A stretch of DNA of 8,419 bases from NCBI GenBank assembly GCA_003557965.1, contig PWND01000200.1, forward strand, positions 1 to 8,419, given 5' to 3'. The translations under genes were made by a program, and so were the position numbers. Origin of the DNA: Bacteroidales bacterium (GTDB lineage: Bacteria > Bacteroidota > Bacteroidia > Bacteroidales > UBA7960). Under the pieces are notes generated by a model. The model had not been told where the DNA came from, searched no databases, and saw only the letters and a list, made by a program, of their open reading frames with translations. Positions 1 through 6,369 of the stretch are shown here, piece after piece. Each line of letters starts with the position of its first letter. The stretch's first letter is position 1.

Positions 1-175
1 GCGAAACGAAGCTGTTTGAAAAATTTGAGACTCGCAAGCAATGAAGATTATTAGGCTTGTTAATAATAATTTGCGAGGCCTTGCAAATTTTTCAGCGAAG
101 TGAGCTTAGGCGAGTCGGTAAAACTCCGCAGCCTTGAACTTTTGCTTCTTTTGGGTCAAGCCAAAAGAAGAAGAA
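1..175. repeat. Folded intergenic repeat-like element, cut by the window edge
   Basis: This non-coding stretch downstream of tatD contains three successive stem-loops. The first has a 10-base outer stem (GAAAAATTTG at 18-27 with CAAATTTTTC at 84-93) and an inner stem (CTCGCAA at 31-37 with TTGCGAG at 71-77). The second pairs GCGAGT at 110-115 with ACTcCGC at 123-129, with one bulged C. The third is a perfect 10-base stem (CTTCTTTTGG at 145-154 with CCAAAAGAAG at 161-170) around a 6-base loop. It is richer in GC than the flanking intergenic DNA. The dense inverted repeats resemble REP-like or other short palindromic repeats scattered in Bacteroidota genomes, but only one copy is visible, so repetitiveness is inferred. 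The left boundary lies outside the window. No convincing open reading frame is present. Confidence 0.6.
145..170. repeat. Perfect 10-bp inverted repeat within the left-edge element
   Basis: CTTCTTTTGG and CCAAAAGAAG are exact reverse complements separated by GTCAAG. This is the most regular part of the left-edge element. It lies about 80 bases beyond the tatD stop codon in the direction of tatD transcription, so on that strand it could also stop or stabilise the 3' end of the tdh-tatD transcript. There is no clean run of U on the exit side, which makes a classical intrinsic terminator doubtful. Confidence 0.7.
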
Positions 176-251
176 AGAATTCTGTATTTTAAAGTTGCAG
201 ACTAAGTAGCTGACCTTTGAATAATGATCAGATAAGTGAATCGCATGCTAA

Positions 252-1025
252 TCAATCAATATTAAAAATCATTTTGGCATTACCGGTTGTTACAGAGGCT
301 ACCTCTTCAATGGTTATATTTTTAATTTCTGCTATTTTAGCTGCCACATGTTTTATATAAGCACTTTCATTTCTTTTTCCGCGATATGGTACCGGGGGCA
401 GGTATGGAGAATCTGTTTCAAGTACAATGTGTTTTAGAGGCAATTCTTTTACAAGCTTCGACATTTCACTGTTTTTATAGGTAACCACACCTCCTATGCC
501 AATAAAAAAGCCTTTTTCAATAGCTTTTTCAGCCTGGGTAATATCGCCCGGGAAACAATGAAAAACACCCTTAATGCTTTCTTGTTTAAAGCTGGTATTA
601 ATTACATCAAAAATTTGTGGCAAAGATTTTCGGGAGTGAATAACAACAGGAAGGTTAAGCTCAACAGACCACTGAAGATGTTGCTCAAAGCTGTATGTTT
701 GTTCTTTTAAAAACGTTTTATCCCAGTAAAGGTCTATCCCGGTTTCGCCAACAGCTATATACGTATTTGAAAACAGGTGTTTTTTGATTTTCTCCAGATC
801 TTGCTGGTAGTATCTGTTTACTGATGTTGGATGCAAAGCCATCATAGGCAGGCAGGTACCGGAGAATTTTTCTGCAAGCTTCATCATAGGTTGAACCGAC
901 TCAACATCAATATTTGGTAACAGCAAGTGTTTTACACCCTGTTTTAGAGCCCTGTCAACAACATCATTTACATCCTTTTCAAACTGTTTAAGATACAGGT
1001 GAGCATGAGTATCTATGTACTCCAT
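252..1025 (-). CDS. TatD family metal-dependent hydrolase / DNase
   Basis: This 257-residue protein has the usual length of TatD enzymes, cytoplasmic TIM-barrel hydrolases with two divalent metals, reported as 3'-5' exonucleases on DNA/RNA. The family metal ligands are visible: H7 and H9 in DTHAH (5-9), E94 in GETGID, H130 in VVIHSR, H156 in FHCFPGD, and D205 in LETDSPYLPP, which also carries the typical PYRGKRNE segment (213-220). The start is supported by the conserved MEYIDTHAH beginning and by an AAAGG stretch 8 bases upstream, lying inside the last codons of the preceding gene. Only 5 bases separate it from the tdh stop, so the two are almost certainly co-transcribed. No catalytic residue appears missing. 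The physiological substrate cannot be told from sequence, and family members are sometimes annotated only as YchF/TatD-like hydrolases. Confidence 0.94.
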   Translation of the reverse strand: MEYIDTHAHLYLKQFEKDVNDVVDRALKQGVKHLLLPNIDVESVQPMMKLAEKFSGTCLPMMALHPTSVNRYYQQDLEKIKKHLFSNTYIAVGETGIDLYWDKTFLKEQTYSFEQHLQWSVELNLPVVIHSRKSLPQIFDVINTSFKQESIKGVFHCFPGDITQAEKAIEKGFFIGIGGVVTYKNSEMSKLVKELPLKHIVLETDSPYLPPVPYRGKRNESAYIKHVAAKIAEIKNITIEEVASVTTGNAKMIFNID

Positions 1026-1030
1026 ATGTA

Positions 1031-1981
1031 TCAGCCTTTAAGTTTTTTGCTGACTTCTTCCAGCATAACTTTAGTCATTCTTTTAAGGTCGTATGTGTTT
1101 CTCAGTCCCCAGTCTTTTCTGGCGTGGCTGTCGTCAATGCTTTGTGGCCATGAGTCAGCAATAGCCTGTCGAAAGTCGGGCTTATAAGAAATGGAAAACT
1201 CAGGCATAAGTTTTTTAATTTCTGCAGCAATTTCTTTAGGGCTAAAACTTATCCCTGCAACGTTATAACTGCTCCTGATATTTATTTTTTCTGCATCAGC
1301 TTCCATAATATCAATTGTTGCCTTTACGGCATCTTCCATAAACATCATCGGCAGATATGTGTTGGCATCAAGAAAACATTCATAGCTGGAATTTTTTACA
1401 GCTTCATAAAAAATTTCAACAGCATAATCGGTTGTTCCGCCTCCGGCTTCAGTTTTATAACTAATTAAGCCGGGATACCTAAGGCCACGGCCATCAATTC
1501 CATATTTATTAAAATAATATTCAAGCCATCTTTCGCCGGCAAGTTTGCTGATTCCATAAACAGTATTAGGCTCCATAACTGTATATTGTGGAGTATCAAC
1601 CCGTGGTGTGCTTGGCCCAAAAACAGCTATTGAGCTTGGCCAAAAGATTTTGCTTAGTTTCTTTTCTTTTGCCAGCTCCATAACATTAAGCAAGCTTTGC
1701 ATATTAATTTCCCAGCTTTTTACAGGATTTTTTTCGGCATTTCCTGAGAGGATAGCTGCCAGGTGGTAGATTTGAGTGATCTTATAACGGTCAACTGTCT
1801 CTCCCAGCTTTTTTTCATCCAGCACGTCAAGTATTTCGAAAGGCCCGCTTTCAACAATGTCGTCCGGAGCCTGTTTAATATCAGTTGCTATTACATTTTC
1901 ATTACCATAAAGATTTCTGAGCTCTATTGTTAGTTCAGAGCCAATTTGCCCGGCACAGCCAATAACTAATAACTTTTCCAT
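1031..1981 (-). CDS. tdh: L-threonine 3-dehydrogenase, short-chain dehydrogenase (epimerase-like) type
   Basis: This 316-residue NAD-dependent enzyme is predicted to oxidise L-threonine to 2-amino-3-ketobutyrate in the cytoplasm, the first step of threonine breakdown to glycine and acetyl-CoA. It has a Rossmann fold with GCAGQIG (8-14), an acidic D34 at the end of the second strand (typical of NAD preference), the S116-S117 region and the catalytic Y142-xxx-K146 (VYGISK). The stretch RYPGLISYK followed by GGGTTDYAVEIFYEA (168-194) and the TYLPMMFMEDA segment (208-218) are signatures I associate with the extended-SDR threonine dehydrogenase described in Flavobacterium, unlike the zinc-dependent E. 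coli Tdh. Automatic annotation often calls such proteins NAD-dependent epimerase/dehydratase or UDP-glucose 4-epimerase. The usual partner kbl (2-amino-3-ketobutyrate CoA ligase) is not in the window. A -7 promoter element lies 26 bases upstream, and tatD follows directly. Confidence 0.88.
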   Translation of the reverse strand: MEKLLVIGCAGQIGSELTIELRNLYGNENVIATDIKQAPDDIVESGPFEILDVLDEKKLGETVDRYKITQIYHLAAILSGNAEKNPVKSWEINMQSLLNVMELAKEKKLSKIFWPSSIAVFGPSTPRVDTPQYTVMEPNTVYGISKLAGERWLEYYFNKYGIDGRGLRYPGLISYKTEAGGGTTDYAVEIFYEAVKNSSYECFLDANTYLPMMFMEDAVKATIDIMEADAEKINIRSSYNVAGISFSPKEIAAEIKKLMPEFSISYKPDFRQAIADSWPQSIDDSHARKDWGLRNTYDLKRMTKVMLEEVSKKLKG

Positions 1982-2006
1982 GTGAATTGATGTTTTTTTT
2001 CAGTGG

Positions 2007-2014
2007 CAAAGATA
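2007..2014 (-). promoter_or_regulatory. Bacteroidota-type -7 promoter element for tdh-tatD
   Basis: On the minus strand this reads TATCTTTG, an exact match to the TAnnTTTG -7 consensus of the Bacteroidota primary sigma factor, followed by CCACTG. Transcription would start near position 2000, giving a leader of about 20 bases before the tdh ATG. No convincing -33 TTTG is seen about 20 bases further upstream, so the call rests on the -7 match and its placement. Confidence 0.6.
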
Positions 2015-2128
2015 GAAAAGTTTTTAAATTTATCCCTGCCCGCATGGAAAAATAATAGCCTTGCCAGTAAATAGCGAAATAAAAAAATTAGCAATAAAAA
2101 GGTGGGTTAATAAGAGTTTAATATCAGT

Positions 2129-2350
2129 TTACTTATCTTCCTCTTTGGCTTTTTTTGCTCTTTCTTTGGCTTTGTAATCTTCGTATCCATTTAAGAATTT
2201 CTCAGGGTCATTAACTCTGAGCCATGTGCCATACTTAACATAATCAGGGATAATTCCTCCCTTTGACTTCTTTTGCTCTTCCGGCACTCCGAGCTGGTTT
2301 AAATGACGTTCATACGAAATTTTACTGGGCCTTTGGTCTTTCCTGTTCAT
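2129..2350 (-). CDS. Small conserved-looking protein of unknown function (73 residues)
   Basis: I do not recognise a named family. The product is small, soluble-looking and highly charged. Its N-terminal half includes RPSKISYERHLNQLGVPEE (7-25). A central motif with GG at 31-32 and KYGTWLRVNDPEKF at 39-52 has the regular mix of Trp, Gly, Pro and aromatic residues expected of a folded domain. The tail (60-73) is almost all Lys, Glu and Ala. No signal peptide, membrane segment or metal-binding cysteines are present. The central pattern resembles short hypothetical proteins I recall from other Bacteroidota, which supports a real gene. It starts 60 bases beyond the 3' end of tRNA-Arg on the same strand with no recognisable promoter of its own, so it may be transcribed by read-through from the tRNA promoter. 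The start lacks a Shine-Dalgarno sequence. Confidence 0.72.
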   Translation of the reverse strand: MNRKDQRPSKISYERHLNQLGVPEEQKKSKGGIIPDYVKYGTWLRVNDPEKFLNGYEDYKAKERAKKAKEEDK

Positions 2351-2410
2351 AATTGTGAGTTTTTACAATTTTGGCATTCTTACATATATTAAACAATTAA
2401 TTGAATTTTG

Positions 2411-2482
2411 TAGCCCCGACAGGAATCGAACCTGTATCTAAAGTTTAGGAAACTTCTATTCTATCCGTTGAACTACGGGGCC
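2411..2482 (-). tRNA. tRNA-Arg, anticodon CCU
   Basis: The minus strand folds into a full 72-base cloverleaf. The acceptor arm is GGCCCCG with CGGGGCT, in which the first pair is a G-U wobble. The D stem is GTTC/GAAT. The anticodon stem is GAAGT/ACTTT, with the loop TTCCTAA giving anticodon CCU, which reads the arginine codon AGG. A 4-base variable loop (AGAT) is followed by a T arm, ACAGG-TTCGAAT-CCTGT, and discriminator A73. The 3' CCA is not encoded; the next bases are CAAAATT. There is no intron and no sign of decay. A -7 promoter element lies about 17 bases upstream of the mature 5' end, so the tRNA is probably independently transcribed, possibly together with the small downstream gene. 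Confidence 0.97.
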
Positions 2483-2498
2483 AAAAAATATCATATTG

Positions 2499-2506
2499 CA
2501 AATATA
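2499..2506 (-). promoter_or_regulatory. -7 promoter element for tRNA-Arg
   Basis: The minus strand reads TATATTTG, matching TAnnTTTG exactly. The expected start point is near 2492, about 10 bases before the mature tRNA 5' end, which is ideal spacing for a tRNA promoter. The region where a -33 element would lie is AT-rich and shows no clear TTTG. Confidence 0.6.
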
Positions 2507-2526
2507 AAGAAATAATTTACTAATTA

Positions 2527-2547
2527 AAATACGTGTTTTTCGTATTT
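2527..2547. terminator. 7-bp hairpin between metG and tRNA-Arg, possible terminator
   Basis: AAATACG (2527-2533) pairs perfectly with CGTATTT (2541-2547) around a 7-base loop. In the metG direction it is followed by TAATTAG, which is only weakly U-rich. On the opposite strand the flank is more T-rich (CTTTATATTTTTT), but no rightward gene ends here. It probably belongs to the metG 3' end together with the neighbouring hairpin at 2571-2601. Confidence 0.35.
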
Positions 2548-2570
2548 CTTTATATTTTTTACCAACAGAA

Positions 2571-2601
2571 GCGTTTTTCAATGAACAATCATTTAAAACG
2601 C
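2571..2601 (-). terminator. Hairpin just beyond the metG stop, possible terminator
   Basis: GCGTTTT (2571-2577) pairs with AAAACGC (2595-2601), and inside it AATGA (2580-2584) pairs with TCATT (2589-2593) around the loop ACAA, with a small internal bulge between the two helices. It starts about 20 bases past the metG stop codon on the minus strand. The exit side (TTCTGTTGG) has no uninterrupted U run, so it is either a weak intrinsic terminator or a 3'-end stabilising structure. Confidence 0.42.
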
Positions 2602-2622
2602 CTGTATTGAGGCTGTTATTGA

Positions 2623-4683
2623 TTATGATATTAAAAAACCATTCTCAAGTTCGTTGCCGGCAGAAACAAAGTGTAACCTCCCATCACTGCCTTCAGCCAT
2701 AAGTATCATTCCATGCGACTCAATACCTTTTATAGTGCGTGGCTTTAAATTTGCCAGCAATACAACTTTCTTCCCGGCCAGGCTTTCAGCTTCATAATGT
2801 TCAGCTATACCTGACACAACAATTCTTTTATCTATACCGGTATCCAGTTCAAGTTTCATTAATTTCTTTGTTTTGGCAACTTTTTCAGCCGACAAAACAG
2901 TTGCAGTACGAATATCCATTTTCTGGAATTCCTCAAAAGAGATTTCCGGTTTTAGTGCTTGTATATTATTGGCAACCTTATTGTCTTCTTTAGCTTTATG
3001 CAATTTATCAAGTTGCATTTGTATTTCTTTGTCTTCAATTTTTTCAAACAGCAGTTGGGGCTTATTAATTGAGTGGCCAGATCTTAATAAAGCTCCGGCT
3101 TTTGAATCTTCCCATAAAAAGCTTTCAAGATTAAGTATTTTCGCCAGTTTATCAGCAGTAAAAGGCAGAAAAGGAGTGCTAACAACAGCCAATTTAGCAC
3201 AGATTTGCAGGCTCACATATAATATTGTTTTCACTCTTTCCTCATCTTCTTTGAAGATTTTCCATGGCTCCTGGTCGGTAAGGTATTTGTTGCCCAGCCT
3301 TGCCATATTCATCATTTCATTTATTGCTTCCCTGAACTTATAGTTTTCAAGGGCTGCTTCAATTTTTTCAGGTATTTCTGACAATTTCGCCAGTGCATCA
3401 TTATCTTCCTTTGTAAAATCAGCAGGTTTTGGCACATTGCCATTAAAATACTTATGAGTAAGTACAAGTGTACGATTTACAAAATTCCCAAAAATTGCTA
3501 ATAGTTCATTATTGTTTCTTGCCTGAAAATCTTTCCACGAAAAGTCATTGTCTTTTGTTTCTGGAGCGTTCACACATAAAACATACCTCAGCACGTCCTG
3601 TTTTTGAGGAAAGTCATTAAGATATTCGTGTAGCCAAACTGCCCAGTTTCGTGATGTTGATATTTTATCACCTTCAAGGTTAAGAAACTCATTGCCCGGA
3701 ACGTTATCAGGTAATATATAAGAACCTTCAGCCATAAGTATTACCGGAAAAATAATACAATGAAAGACAATATTATCTTTTCCAATAAAGTGTACAAGTT
3801 TTGTTTCATCAGATTTCCAGTAAGGCATCCAGTCAGTTCCCTTTTCCTGAGCCCACTCTCTTGTTGCAGAGATATACCCAATAGGTGCATCAAACCAAAC
3901 ATACAGAACTTTCCCTTCGGTATTTTCTACCGGTACTTTCACACCCCAGTCAAGGTCACGAGTAACTGCCCTGGGCTGCAAACCCATATCTATCCACGAC
4001 TTACACTGGCCATATACATTGGTTTTCCAGTCATTTTTGTGCCCTTCCAAAATCCACTTTCTAAGTTTTTCTTCATACTTATCAAGAGGCAGGTACCAAT
4101 GTTTTGTCTTTTTCAAAACCGGTTTATTTCCACTAAGTACTGACTTGGGGTTTATAAGGTCTGTAGGGCTCAGAGATGTTCCACAGCTCTCACACTGGTC
4201 ACCATAAGCCTTTTCATTATTGCAGTGCGGGCAAGTGCCTGTAATATATCTGTCGGCTAGAAATTGCTGCTCTTTCTCGTCATAGTATTGCTCAGAATCA
4301 CTTTCAGCTAAAATACCCTTATCATAAATGGCTCTAAATATTTGTGATGCTGTTTCGTGGTGTATTGGAGCAGATGTTCTGCTGTAAATATCAAAAGAGA
4401 TTCCAAAATTTTTAAAAGCTTCTTTGTTAATCTTGTGGTATTTATCAACAACCTGCTGTGGAGTTATGCCCTCCTGGCGTGCTTTTATAGTAATGGGAAC
4501 ACCGTGTTCGTCGCTGCCACAAATAAAAGCAACGTCTTTTTGTTTCATCCTCAGGTATCTGACATATATATCTGATGGTACATAAACACCTGCAAGATGG
4601 CCTATGTGAATCGGGCCGTTAGCATAAGGAAGTGCTGAAGTAACTGTATATCTTTTGAATTCTTTTGTTTTATTATTTGTCAT
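2623..4683 (-). CDS. metG: Methionyl-tRNA synthetase with C-terminal tRNA-binding domain
   Basis: This 686-residue cytoplasmic enzyme charges tRNA-Met with methionine using ATP, and is essential for initiation and elongation. The class I catalytic core shows the HIGH motif exactly (H26-I-G-H29, within PYANGPIHIGH) and the KMSKS-loop equivalent KISTSR (340-345). A zinc-knuckle insertion has C151-P-H-C154 and C164-E-S-C167. The helical anticodon-binding domain spans roughly 390-550, and a C-terminal OB-fold EMAP/Trbp111-like domain covers about 582-686 (FQKMDIRTATVLSAEKV, SGIAEHY, LKPRTIKGIESHGMIL), which supports dimerisation and tRNA binding. The length matches full-length MetRS with this appended domain. 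The start is supported by the conserved YTVTSALPYANG beginning shortly after it. A -7 promoter element lies 93 bases upstream. No defect is visible. Confidence 0.98.
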   Translation of the reverse strand: MTNNKTKEFKRYTVTSALPYANGPIHIGHLAGVYVPSDIYVRYLRMKQKDVAFICGSDEHGVPITIKARQEGITPQQVVDKYHKINKEAFKNFGISFDIYSRTSAPIHHETASQIFRAIYDKGILAESDSEQYYDEKEQQFLADRYITGTCPHCNNEKAYGDQCESCGTSLSPTDLINPKSVLSGNKPVLKKTKHWYLPLDKYEEKLRKWILEGHKNDWKTNVYGQCKSWIDMGLQPRAVTRDLDWGVKVPVENTEGKVLYVWFDAPIGYISATREWAQEKGTDWMPYWKSDETKLVHFIGKDNIVFHCIIFPVILMAEGSYILPDNVPGNEFLNLEGDKISTSRNWAVWLHEYLNDFPQKQDVLRYVLCVNAPETKDNDFSWKDFQARNNNELLAIFGNFVNRTLVLTHKYFNGNVPKPADFTKEDNDALAKLSEIPEKIEAALENYKFREAINEMMNMARLGNKYLTDQEPWKIFKEDEERVKTILYVSLQICAKLAVVSTPFLPFTADKLAKILNLESFLWEDSKAGALLRSGHSINKPQLLFEKIEDKEIQMQLDKLHKAKEDNKVANNIQALKPEISFEEFQKMDIRTATVLSAEKVAKTKKLMKLELDTGIDKRIVVSGIAEHYEAESLAGKKVVLLANLKPRTIKGIESHGMILMAEGSDGRLHFVSAGNELENGFLIS

Positions 4684-4775
4684 TATATTAGAATATTAAA
4701 CTATGCATTTCGTTATAAAAAACACCCATATAATTATATAAAAACGCTTCCTTTTTACTATAATTAAAAGATGTG

Positions 4776-4783
4776 CAAAGATA
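4776..4783 (-). promoter_or_regulatory. -7 promoter element for metG
   Basis: The minus strand reads TATCTTTG followed by CACATC, an exact TAnnTTTG match. The start would be near 4769, leaving a leader of about 85 bases before the metG ATG. A -33 TTTG at the expected distance is not evident. The leader contains no fold that I recognise as a T-box or other known riboswitch. Confidence 0.6.
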
Positions 4784-4846
4784 ATCAAACATTGTATAAC
4801 TTCATTTTCTAATAATGAAAAGAAATGTTTTATTTGCATAAAAGAT

Positions 4847-4854
4847 TAATTTTG
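4847..4854 (+). promoter_or_regulatory. Candidate -7 element for the sigma-54 activator gene
   Basis: TAATTTTG matches TAnnTTTG but lies in very AT-rich DNA, where chance matches are likely. A TTTG at 4833-4836 is only 10 bases upstream, too close to serve as its -33 element. If used, transcription would begin near 4861 and the leader of about 170 bases would include the hairpin at 4886-4931. Confidence 0.33.
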
Positions 4855-4885
4855 TAATTTTATAAGAAAGCAATTCGTTATACTG

Positions 4886-4931
4886 GTAAAATTTACTTAA
4901 CGGGTTTTTTAAAACGATTAAGTAATTTTAC
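4886..4931. promoter_or_regulatory. Long hairpin in the leader of the sigma-54 activator gene
   Basis: GTAAAAT-t-TACTTAA (4886-4900, one bulged T) pairs with TTAAGTAATTTTAC (4918-4931), giving 14 base pairs around a 17-base loop. Inside the loop CG (4901-4902) can also pair with CG (4915-4916). There is no U run directly after it; a run of five T begins at 4941. It could be an RNA leader structure, a DNA operator between the two divergent genes, or an intergenic palindrome without function. Confidence 0.55.
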
Positions 4932-5031
4932 GGAGTGTTGTTTTTAGCAACAAAATTTTGTTTTGTTTTAGTTTTTTTAATAAATGCTTTTAGATTTTTA
5001 TCAACAAGATCGAGTTTAATTAATAAGATAT

Positions 5032-6288
5032 ATGCAAATACAAGCAATAAAGCAAAGGTTTCATATAATAGGAAATTCGCCATTACTTGAGAGGGCAATA
5101 GATGTCGCCCGCCAGGTAGCACCTACGGATATTACCGTATTGGTAAGCGGAGAAAGCGGTGTAGGTAAAGAAGTTTTCCCAAAGATTATCCATTCTCTTG
5201 GCCCTCGCAAGCATGGCCAGTATATAGCAATAAACTGCGGGGCAATTCCTGAAGGCACAATAGACAGTGAGCTTTTCGGCCATGAAAAAGGAGCGTTTAC
5301 AGGAGCTCATGAATCAAGAAGAGGGTATTTTGAAGTTGTTGACGGAGGTACTATTTTCCTTGATGAGGTGTCGGAGTTGCCTTTGCTAACACAAGTCAGG
5401 TTGTTAAGAATTCTGGAGACCGGTGAATTTATACGTGTAGGGTCGTCAAAAACACAAAAAACCAATGTAAGAGTAATTGCGGCCACTAATGTAAACCTGC
5501 AGGAATTAATTCGTTCGGGTAAGTTCAGGGAGGATTTATACTACAGGCTAAATACGGTTCCAATATTAGTGCCGCCTTTAAGGGAAAGAAAGGAAGACAT
5601 CGTTTTGCTGTTTAGAAAGTTTGCTTCTGACTTTGCAGATAAATACCGTATGCCGGTAATTCAACTTGACAAAGAAGCTGAAGAGGTATTAGTTAATTAC
5701 AGATGGCCTGGTAATGTAAGGCAGTTAAAAAATCTTGCAGAACAAATTTCTGTTATTGAGAATACAAGAATTGTAACTGCAGATGTTCTGCGAACATACC
5801 TGCCTCAAAGCTTTGAGTCGAACCTTCCGGTATTGTTTAATGAAATACACAACACAGATAATATAAGTGAGCGTGAGCTTTTATACAAGGTTCTTTTCGA
5901 CATGAAGCGCGATGTAAGCGATATGAAAAAAATTATAATGGAGTTGATTCAAAGTGGACAAATAAATAAAAGCTTTAAGGAAGAAAACAAGCATCTAATT
6001 AACAAGTTATACCAGGATTCTGATATAAGAGAAGAGAGCCCTGAAGAAGTATCATCTGACTTTGACATACATAAGCCGGAGGAAGAAGATATTAAACTCA
6101 TCGAGGAGGATTATGAAGATGCTCCTCATGAATATATAGAAGAAAACCTTTCTATACAGGAAAAAGAAAAAGATTTAATCTGCAAAGCACTGGAAAAGCA
6201 TAAAGGCCGAAGGAAAAAGGCTGCCGAAGAGCTGGGTATAAGTGAAAGAACTCTATACAGAAAAATCAAAGAATACGATATAGATTAA
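5032..6288 (+). CDS. Sigma-54-dependent transcriptional activator, AAA+ domain plus Fis-type HTH, no N-terminal sensor domain
   Basis: This 418-residue bacterial enhancer-binding protein is predicted to use ATP hydrolysis to open promoter complexes of RNA polymerase with sigma-54 (RpoN). The AAA+ module starts almost at the N-terminus: Walker A GESGVGKE (40-47), the sigma-54-contacting loop GAFTGA (87-92), Walker B GGTIFLDE (105-112), sensor I ATN (151-153), the arginine-finger segment FREDLYYRL (165-173) and sensor II WPGNVRQL (225-232). A long, partly acidic linker (about 275-372, dense in Glu/Asp at 335-372) leads to a Fis-type helix-turn-helix (378-418, with AAEELGISERTLYRKI). There is no receiver, PAS or GAF domain, so activity must be controlled by a partner protein, by expression level or not at all. 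The start is the first in-frame ATG before the conserved core; no Shine-Dalgarno is seen. lptE follows after 118 bases. Target promoters are unknown. Confidence 0.95.
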   Translation: MQIQAIKQRFHIIGNSPLLERAIDVARQVAPTDITVLVSGESGVGKEVFPKIIHSLGPRKHGQYIAINCGAIPEGTIDSELFGHEKGAFTGAHESRRGYFEVVDGGTIFLDEVSELPLLTQVRLLRILETGEFIRVGSSKTQKTNVRVIAATNVNLQELIRSGKFREDLYYRLNTVPILVPPLRERKEDIVLLFRKFASDFADKYRMPVIQLDKEAEEVLVNYRWPGNVRQLKNLAEQISVIENTRIVTADVLRTYLPQSFESNLPVLFNEIHNTDNISERELLYKVLFDMKRDVSDMKKIIMELIQSGQINKSFKEENKHLINKLYQDSDIREESPEEVSSDFDIHKPEEEDIKLIEEDYEDAPHEYIEENLSIQEKEKDLICKALEKHKGRRKKAAEELGISERTLYRKIKEYDID

Positions 6289-6369
6289 CATAACACAAAC
6301 ATTTTGCAAAGAATCTCAAAAACTCCTCACAAAGATTTTGTCAATATATTCTGATTCACAGATTTTTAG

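Larger units (their letters stand above)
4684..5031. other. Divergent intergenic region between metG and the sigma-54 activator gene
   Basis: This AT-rich stretch separates two divergently read genes. It contains a clear -7 element for metG (4776-4783, minus), a weaker one for the rightward gene (4847-4854, plus), a long bulged hairpin (4886-4931) and a 14-base perfect palindrome, AACAAAATTTTGTT, at 4949-4962 that may be chance in such AT-rich DNA. I see no RNA gene, and no open reading frame that I would call real. Confidence 0.7.

Noticed and set aside
1..251. CRISPR array or insertion-sequence end at the left edge
   Set aside because: There are no regularly spaced direct repeats, no transposase fragment and no visible target-site duplication; the structure is a set of separate inverted repeats.
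999..1187. Rightward 62-codon frame over the tatD/tdh junction
   Set aside because: It lies opposite two confidently identified genes and has no recognisable features.
1031..1981. UDP-glucose 4-epimerase as identity of the SDR protein
   Set aside because: The GGGTTDYAVEIFYEA segment and the TYLPMMFMEDA segment fit the threonine dehydrogenase subgroup better than sugar epimerases.
2739..4575. Several rightward reading frames of 62-156 codons inside the metG region
   Set aside because: They are antisense shadows of metG, which has complete catalytic motifs over its full length, and they show no domain pattern or initiation signals.
4949..4962. 14-base perfect palindrome AACAAAATTTTGTT as an operator
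   Set aside because: It is made almost only of A and T in a highly AT-rich leader, so a chance origin is likely without comparative support.
4928..5122. 64-codon leftward reading frame with a hydrophobic segment, overlapping the start of the sigma-54 activator
   Set aside because: Half of it is the complement of the well-conserved activator N-terminus, the rest is AT-rich leader, and it resembles no family I know.
5061..5310. Leftward reading frames opposite the activator's Walker A region
   Set aside because: They are complementary to conserved AAA+ coding sequence; codon structure belongs to the forward gene.
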